Origin: Flavobacterium sp. SH_e
GTDB taxonomy: Bacteria; Bacteroidota; Bacteroidia; Flavobacteriales; Flavobacteriaceae
NCBI RefSeq assembly: GCF_025717045.1
Contig: NZ_JAOVZN010000002.1
Span: forward strand, 1 to 64,000
Direction: 5' to 3'
DNA length: 64,000 nt
Shown here: positions 59,067 through 64,000 of the stretch, piece by piece
Numbering within the stretch: position 1 is the first letter of the stretch
Layout: the number at the start of each line of letters is the position of its first letter
Notes under the pieces: generated by a model
The model's input: the letters and a program-made list of their open reading frames with translations, nothing else
What the model was told of the DNA's origin: nothing
Database searches by the model: none
Translations under genes and position numbers: made by a program

Positions 59067-60422
59067 ATGAAAACACATTTCATCGCCATTGGCGGAAGCG
59101 CAATGCACAATCTAGCATTAGCATTACATAATAAAGGATACCAAGTTACAGGAAGTGACGATGCTATTTTTGAACCTTCAAAATCAAGATTAGAGAAAAA
59201 AGGAATTCTTCCTGCAGAATTGGGCTGGTTTCCAGAAAAAATCACTTCAGATATTGATGCAATTATTTTAGGAATGCACGCAAAAGCGGATAATCCTGAA
59301 TTATTAAAAGCGCAGGAATTAGGTTTAAAGATTTATTCATATCCAGAATTTTTATACGAACAATCTAAAAATAAAACACGTGTTGTAATTGGTGGTTCTC
59401 ATGGTAAAACAACGATTACTTCGATGATTCTTCATGTAATGCATTATCATAATATTGCGGTTGATTATATGGTTGGTGCGCAATTAGAAGGTTTTGATAC
59501 GATGGTCCATTTGACAGAAGAAAATGATTTTATGGTTTTGGAAGGAGATGAATATTTGTCTTCACCAATTGACAGACGTCCGAAATTTCATTTGTATCAA
59601 CCAAACATTGCTTTGATTTCTGGAATTGCTTGGGATCATATTAATGTTTTTCCAACGTATGAAAACTATGTTGAACAGTTTGAGATTTTCATCGAAAAAA
59701 TTACAAACGGAGGAATTTTAGTTTACAACGAAAATGATCCAGAAGTAAAACGTGTTTCAGAAGCGGCTACAAATCCGATTAGAAAAATTGCTTATTCGAC
59801 TCCTGAATATTCAGTAAGCGATGGTGTGACTTTATTAAAAACTCCAGAAGGCGATATGCCAATTGAAGTTTTTGGCGCACATAATTTAAATAATCTTGCT
59901 GGAGCAAAATGGATTTGCCAAAATATGGGTGTTGATGAAGCCGATTTCTACGAGGCAATTGCAAGCTTTAAAGGCGCTTCTAAACGTTTGGAAAAAATTG
60001 CCGAAGGAAAAGGAAAAGTGGCGTACAAAGATTTTGCACATTCGCCAAGTAAAGTAGCTGCGACAACAAAAGCGGTTAAAGAACAATATCCAAGTAGAAC
60101 TTTAGTTGCCTGTTTAGAATTGCATACTTATAGCAGTTTAAATGCCGAGTTTTTAAAAGAATACGAAGGGGCTTTAGAATATGCAGATGTTGCGGTTGTT
60201 TTTTATTCTCCAGATGCGGTAAAAATTAAACAACTGGAAGAAGTAACTTATGAGCAAATTGCTACTGCATTCAACAGAAAAGATTTAATAATTTATACAA
60301 ACCCAACTGAATTTAAGGAATACTTATTCAACTTAAATTTAGATAATTCTGCACTTTTATTAATGAGTTCAGGAAATTACGGAGGTTTAAATTTTGATGA
60401 TGTTAAAGGATTGATTTCTTAA
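59067..60422 (+). CDS. Mpl-like UDP-N-acetylmuramate ligase (peptidoglycan recycling)
   Basis: This 451-aa Mur-ligase-fold protein has an N-terminal Rossmann-like MurC domain (THFIAIGGSAMHNLALALHNKGYQVTGSDDAIFEP). Its ATP site is VVIGGSHGKTTITSMILHVMHYH, followed by MVLEGDEYLSSPIDRRPKFHLY, IALISGIAWDHINVFPTYENY and a C-terminal substrate domain (VAYKDFAHSPSKVAATTKAVKEQYPS). It adds a recycled peptide to UDP-MurNAc, or could be a second MurC-type ligase. Monocistronic. Family firm, exact substrate likely but not certain. Confidence 0.88.
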   Translation: MKTHFIAIGGSAMHNLALALHNKGYQVTGSDDAIFEPSKSRLEKKGILPAELGWFPEKITSDIDAIILGMHAKADNPELLKAQELGLKIYSYPEFLYEQSKNKTRVVIGGSHGKTTITSMILHVMHYHNIAVDYMVGAQLEGFDTMVHLTEENDFMVLEGDEYLSSPIDRRPKFHLYQPNIALISGIAWDHINVFPTYENYVEQFEIFIEKITNGGILVYNENDPEVKRVSEAATNPIRKIAYSTPEYSVSDGVTLLKTPEGDMPIEVFGAHNLNNLAGAKWICQNMGVDEADFYEAIASFKGASKRLEKIAEGKGKVAYKDFAHSPSKVAATTKAVKEQYPSRTLVACLELHTYSSLNAEFLKEYEGALEYADVAVVFYSPDAVKIKQLEEVTYEQIATAFNRKDLIIYTNPTEFKEYLFNLNLDNSALLLMSSGNYGGLNFDDVKGLIS

Positions 60423-60498
60423 TTAGTCAATTAAAAAATTAGATAATGTGTCAATTGCTTTGCAGTTGGCACATTTTTTTTAATTATCTAACTGTGTT

Positions 60499-60531
60499 TT
60501 GAAAGATTTTTCTTCTTTTTAAATATCTTCG
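60499..60531 (+). promoter_or_regulatory. Probable promoter of the radC-yjjG operon
   Basis: TTG (60499-60501), 22 nt, TATCTTCG (60524-60531), 7 of 8 matches to TAnnTTTG. It gives a short leader to the ATG at 60550. Confidence 0.5.
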
Positions 60532-60549
60532 CATCTTAAAATTATAATT

Positions 60550-61239
60550 ATGGAAGTGGGACATTTTGCTATAAAAAATTGGTCTGATGATGACAAACCT
60601 CGCGAAAAACTTATGCTCAAAGGAAAAGATGCCTTGAGTGATGCTGAATTATTAGCAATTTTAATTGGTTCTGGAAGCCGAAATGAATCTGCGGTTGCAT
60701 TAAGCCAGCGTATTTTAGCTAGTGTTGGTGGATTAAATTCATTAGCAAAATTATCTATTGCTCAATTAATGAAATTTAAAGGAATAGGAGAGGCAAAGGC
60801 TGTTACAATTGTTGCTTCTTTAGAGTTATGCGCACGTAGGAGATCAGAAAAAGCAGTTGAAATGACTAGAATAACTTCGAGTAAAAAGGTTTTCGATTTA
60901 ATGCAGCCAATAATAGGAGATTTATCTCATGAAGAATTTTGGGTGCTTTTTCTTAATAATTCCAATAATGTGATTTCAAAGGCTCAATTGAGTAAAGGAG
61001 GTATTGGCGGTACAATTGTTGACGTCAGATTGATTTTTAAATTGGCATTTGAAAAATATGCTACAGCCTTGATTTTGTGTCATAATCATCCTTCTGGAAG
61101 TTTGATTCCCAGTGATGCCGATAAACAAATTACTAGAAAAATTCGCGAAGCAGGAAACAAGTTAGATGTTAAAGTTTTAGATCATATTATTATAACTGAA
61201 TCAAAATATTATAGTTTTGTAGATGAAGGAATTTTTTAA
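60550..61239 (+). CDS. radC: RadC family JAB1/MPN domain protein
   Basis: This 229-aa protein has an N-terminal helix-hairpin-helix region (LAKLSIAQLMKFKGIGEAKAVTIVASLEL) and a C-terminal MPN/JAMM domain with the metal motif LILCHNHPSGSLIPSDADKQITRKI. Despite the name, a direct DNA-repair role of RadC is doubtful. The stop is followed by the yjjG-like gene after 3 nt, so both are in one operon. Length and motifs are complete. Confidence 0.93.
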   Translation: MEVGHFAIKNWSDDDKPREKLMLKGKDALSDAELLAILIGSGSRNESAVALSQRILASVGGLNSLAKLSIAQLMKFKGIGEAKAVTIVASLELCARRRSEKAVEMTRITSSKKVFDLMQPIIGDLSHEEFWVLFLNNSNNVISKAQLSKGGIGGTIVDVRLIFKLAFEKYATALILCHNHPSGSLIPSDADKQITRKIREAGNKLDVKVLDHIIITESKYYSFVDEGIF

Positions 61240-61242
61240 TAG

Positions 61243-61929
61243 ATGAATACCAAGATTACAGACATTTTTTTTGACTTAGATCACACACTTTGGGATTTTG
61301 ATAAAAATTCAGAAATGGCTTTTGATCGTATTTTTAAAAGTAAATATCAAGAGATTATTACTGAAGATTTTATCAAGGAATATATTCCAATTAATCAAGA
61401 ATGTTGGAGATTATATCAGAATGATAAAATTACGCATCAAGAATTGCGTTATAATCGTTTAAAGTTTTCTTTTGATGCATTGAATTATGCTATCTCAGAA
61501 GAAAATATTTTTGAAATTGCTAATGATTATATTGAGTTTCTTACTGATAATAATTACCTTTTTGATGGTGCAATAGAAGTTTTGGAATATTTGAAACCTA
61601 AATATAAACTTCATATTATTACAAACGGCTTTGCAAATGTTCAGGAAAAGAAGATTAATAATGCTTCACTTGGAGGTTATTTCAGCACCATTACAAATTC
61701 TGAGTTAGCAGGCGTTAAAAAACCAAATAATATTATATTTGATTATGCATTGAATCTGGCGAAAACTTCAAAAGAGAACAGCATTATGATTGGTGACGAT
61801 TTTGAAGCTGACGTGAATGGCGCTTTGAATGCAGGTTTAGATGCCATTTTCTTTAATGAAAAAAAGCTGGATATTTCCGGAAATTATAAACAGATTAACC
61901 ATTTACTAGAACTAAAAAAATATTTATAA
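61243..61929 (+). CDS. YjjG-like noncanonical pyrimidine nucleotidase (HAD)
   Basis: This 228-aa HAD-family phosphatase has motif I FFDLDHTLWDFDKNS, motif II LHIITNGFANV, the lysine in AGVKKPN, and the IMIGDDFEADVNGALNAGL motif (III/IV). YjjG removes noncanonical pyrimidine nucleotides such as fluoro-dUMP or dUMP derivatives. It is 3 nt after radC and overlaps the next gene by one base (TAATG), so all three form an operon. Substrate by homology only. Confidence 0.88.
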   Translation: MNTKITDIFFDLDHTLWDFDKNSEMAFDRIFKSKYQEIITEDFIKEYIPINQECWRLYQNDKITHQELRYNRLKFSFDALNYAISEENIFEIANDYIEFLTDNNYLFDGAIEVLEYLKPKYKLHIITNGFANVQEKKINNASLGGYFSTITNSELAGVKKPNNIIFDYALNLAKTSKENSIMIGDDFEADVNGALNAGLDAIFFNEKKLDISGNYKQINHLLELKKYL

Positions 61930-62696
61930 TGATGAAGATTAAAATTTTACTTACTGCACTTTTATGCTCATTTATTGGATTTGCACAGTCTGTTAATGAT
62001 TACAAAGCTGTAATTGTACCTTTAAGATATGATTTTACAAAAACAGATAATCAATATCGCATGGCTACATTAAGCAAATCAAATTTATTAAAAGCAGGTT
62101 TTGAAGCTTTTTATACAAATGAGCAACTTCCTGAAGGATATACAGATCGTTGTCAGGTTTTGTATATTGATGTAATTAAAGATAGTGCATTTTTGACAAC
62201 TAAACTTATTGTGCAGTTCAAAGACTGTTTTGGACAGGTTGTTTATACATCTGAAGTTGGAAAAAGTAAAGAAAAAGATTATGAAGTAGCTTACAGAGAA
62301 GCGTTAGATAATGCTTTTAAGTCAGTTTATGCTTTGCATTATAAATATAGTGGCAAAGAAGTAGCAACTTCAAGAACGCCAGTTGCTGCAAAAGCGGCTG
62401 TTGCAACAAGTGCTGCAACTACTGTAGCTGCAACTCAAGCTGTTTCAGTTACTCCTTCTCCAGATTTAAAAGATCCAAACTTGTTATATGCACAGCCAAC
62501 AGAATCTGGATATCAGTTAATCGATAAAACACCAAAAGTAGTTATGAAACTTTTCAAAACTTCTCAAAGTAATGTTTTCATCGCTTCAAAAGATAATGTT
62601 CAAGGCTCTTTAATCTTAAAAGAAGATGGTCAATGGTATTTTGAATCTTATCAGAATGATAAATTAGTTTCAGAAAAAATTGTAGTTAAATTCTAA
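61929..62696 (+). CDS. Exported protein of unknown function, third gene of the radC operon
   Basis: This 255-aa protein has a signal peptide (ILLTALLCSFIGFAQ). Its first domain (about 20-135) begins DYKAVIVPLRYDFTKTDNQYR and has a LIVQFKDCFGQVVYTSEVGKSKEKDYEVAYREAL segment. A linker rich in Ala and Thr (about 145-180) follows, and then a small C-terminal domain with LKEDGQWYFESYQNDKLVSEKIVVKF. The start overlaps the stop of the yjjG-like gene by one base, so co-translation is likely. Its envelope location makes the link with RadC/YjjG unclear. No family name can be given. Confidence 0.75.
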   Translation: MMKIKILLTALLCSFIGFAQSVNDYKAVIVPLRYDFTKTDNQYRMATLSKSNLLKAGFEAFYTNEQLPEGYTDRCQVLYIDVIKDSAFLTTKLIVQFKDCFGQVVYTSEVGKSKEKDYEVAYREALDNAFKSVYALHYKYSGKEVATSRTPVAAKAAVATSAATTVAATQAVSVTPSPDLKDPNLLYAQPTESGYQLIDKTPKVVMKLFKTSQSNVFIASKDNVQGSLILKEDGQWYFESYQNDKLVSEKIVVKF

Positions 62697-62710
62697 AGAC
62701 AAAATACGGT

Positions 62711-63988
62711 TTAATAACCGTATTTATCTTTCCAACGGTTCTTTAAAAATTCGCGATTGCTATTCTCTCGAGAATTGCTTCCCGGATTATAAAGAACCGT
62801 TTCTTTTATAGCGTCTGGTAAGAATTCTTGTTCGGCAAAATTATTAGCATAATCATGCGAATATTTATATTCATCTCCATATCCTAATTCCTTCATTAAT
62901 TTAGTTGGAGCATTTCGCAAATGAAGTGGAACAGGTAAGTCTCCAGTTTGTTTTACCAATTGCTGCGCATTACCAATTGCCATATAAGAAGCATTGCTTT
63001 TTGGCGATGTAGCCAAATAAATTGCACATTGACTTAAAATGATACGGCTTTCTGGATATCCGATCGTAGTAACAGCTTGAAATGTGTTATTTGCCATTAT
63101 AAAAGCTGTCGGATTAGCATTTCCAATATCTTCACTTGACAAAATAAGCATTCTTCTGGCAATAAATTTCACATCTTCACCTCCTTCAATCATTCTTGCC
63201 AGCCAATAAACCGCACCGTTGGGATCGCTGCCACGAATTGATTTTATAAATGCCGAAATAATATCATAATGCTGTTCGCCGGTTTTATCATACAAGACAG
63301 TGTTTTGCTGTACTAGCTCCAAAACACGATCGTTCGTTATAGTGATTTCGTCACCCGAAGAAGCATTAATGACAAGTTCGAAAACATTAAGCAGTTTTCT
63401 ACCATCACCACCCGAAATACGTAGCAAAGCTTCAGTTTCTTTAAGATTTATCTTTTTTGTCAATAAATAGGCATCAGTTTTCATTGCGCGTTCTAAAAGG
63501 GCCTCTAAATCGGCTTTTGTAAAAGCGTTTAAGATATAAACTTGACAACGTGACAATAATGCAGGAATAACCTCGAAACTCGGATTTTCTGTCGTAGCAC
63601 CAACCAAGGTAATCCATCCTTTTTCTACAGCAGCCAAAAGTGAGTCCTGTTGTGATTTACTAAATCTATGTATCTCGTCAATAAATAGAATAGGATTTTT
63701 GGCGGTAAAAAGTCCACCACTTTGTTTTGCTTTATCGATAACATCGCGAATATCTTTCACTCCAGAATTGATGGCACTTAATATATAAAAAGGTCTTTTT
63801 GATTCTTGGGCAATGATTTGTGCCAATGTTGTTTTTCCGGTGCCAGGAGGTCCCCAAAAGATCAACGAAGGAATTATTCCTTTTGAAATTTGTTGTGTTA
63901 ACGAACCGTTTGGTCCAACCAAATGCTGCTGGCTGATATAATCTTCTAATTTTTGCGGACGAATGCGCTCTGCTAATGGTGCTTCCAT
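62711..63988 (-). CDS. rarA: Replication-associated recombination protein A
   Basis: This 425-aa AAA+ ATPase of the RarA/MgsA/WRNIP1 family has the N-terminal LAERIRPQKLEDYISQQHLVG, Walker A SLIFWGPPGTGKTTLAQIIA, Walker B PILFIDEIHRFSKSQQDSLL and sensor 1 GATTENPSFEV. The C-terminal tetramerisation and helical region (SSEDIGNANPTAFIMANN) closes it. It acts on stalled or gapped replication forks. It converges on the operon from 60550 with a gap of only 14 nt and may reach the end of its frame in the window (start at 63988). Firm. Confidence 0.96.
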   Translation of the reverse strand: MEAPLAERIRPQKLEDYISQQHLVGPNGSLTQQISKGIIPSLIFWGPPGTGKTTLAQIIAQESKRPFYILSAINSGVKDIRDVIDKAKQSGGLFTAKNPILFIDEIHRFSKSQQDSLLAAVEKGWITLVGATTENPSFEVIPALLSRCQVYILNAFTKADLEALLERAMKTDAYLLTKKINLKETEALLRISGGDGRKLLNVFELVINASSGDEITITNDRVLELVQQNTVLYDKTGEQHYDIISAFIKSIRGSDPNGAVYWLARMIEGGEDVKFIARRMLILSSEDIGNANPTAFIMANNTFQAVTTIGYPESRIILSQCAIYLATSPKSNASYMAIGNAQQLVKQTGDLPVPLHLRNAPTKLMKELGYGDEYKYSHDYANNFAEQEFLPDAIKETVLYNPGSNSRENSNREFLKNRWKDKYGY

Positions 63989-64000
63989 TTTACAAAATTA

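Overview
The window is a stretch of a low-GC Bacteroidota chromosome, most likely a Flavobacterium. The reasons are the AT-rich intergenic DNA, Bacteroidota-type promoters (TTG about 20 nt before TAnnTTTG), and the gene content: an S46 dipeptidyl-peptidase, an ExbBD/TonB system with a TonB-dependent receptor, a large alpha-2-macroglobulin-like protein, Glu/Leu/Phe/Val dehydrogenase, and a MlaEF pair without an adjacent MCE gene. There is also a rich set of intergenic palindromic repeats of the kind common in Flavobacterium. No plasmid, phage, CRISPR, rRNA or insertion-sequence gene was seen. One tRNA gene (Val, anticodon TAC) is present.

Layout. 0-9 kb is accessory: a Crp/Fnr regulator, a stand-alone LpxA-like acyltransferase, a YdeI-like protein, an acyltransferase-3 membrane protein, a MerR regulator with a hairpin at its predicted transcript start, a frameshifted DUF4932-type gene, a DUF4369/TlpA thioredoxin, an Xre regulator and two orphan genes next to tRNA-Val. 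9-17.7 kb is envelope and metabolism: folC, exbB-exbD with a convergent tonB, an amino-acid dehydrogenase and an acyl-CoA dehydrogenase. 17.8-25 kb holds an M28 peptidase, an SDR, a small four-helix-bundle gene enclosed in its own inverted repeats, a SprT-like peptidase, MlaFE, a glycosyltransferase, a methyltransferase and a KAS III enzyme. 25-33 kb holds gcvP and a same-strand cluster (GbsR/MarR regulator, DUF2071, DCC-thioredoxin, TIGR01777 epimerase, SRPBCC). In that cluster an almost identical palindrome lies in front of both the regulator and the DUF2071 gene. 33.6-35.5 kb is a cassette of three cytosolic, beta-rich proteins of unknown function, two of them paralogs. 35.6-64 kb is mostly core: a Na+/H+ antiporter, SanA-like protein, M3 peptidase, purE/purK, TonB receptor, sorbosone-dehydrogenase-like lipoprotein, hpt, adk, CNNM protein, obgE, S46 peptidase, A2M protein, mpl-like ligase, radC, yjjG and rarA.

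How the parts work together. ExbB, ExbD and TonB would energise outer-membrane receptors such as the one at 42.7-44.8 kb. Secreted and periplasmic peptidases (M28, M3, S46) feed peptide and amino-acid catabolism, with the amino-acid dehydrogenase, GcvP and acyl-CoA dehydrogenase downstream. PurE/PurK, Hpt, Adk and YjjG cover nucleotide synthesis, salvage and housecleaning. ObgE, RadC and RarA belong to ribosome and replication-fork maintenance.

The most unusual items are: the three-gene cassette of unknown function; the GbsR operator pair; the four-helix-bundle gene whose start and stop codons both lie inside 32-nt terminal inverted repeats; a pair of about 100-nt palindromes with different arms but a conserved loop; the many short tandem-word repeats in intergenic DNA; three genes with a promoter box exactly 4 nt before the ATG; and an A2M protein with a SusC-type N-terminal domain inside it. 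All functional calls come from reading motifs by eye; no database search was run.
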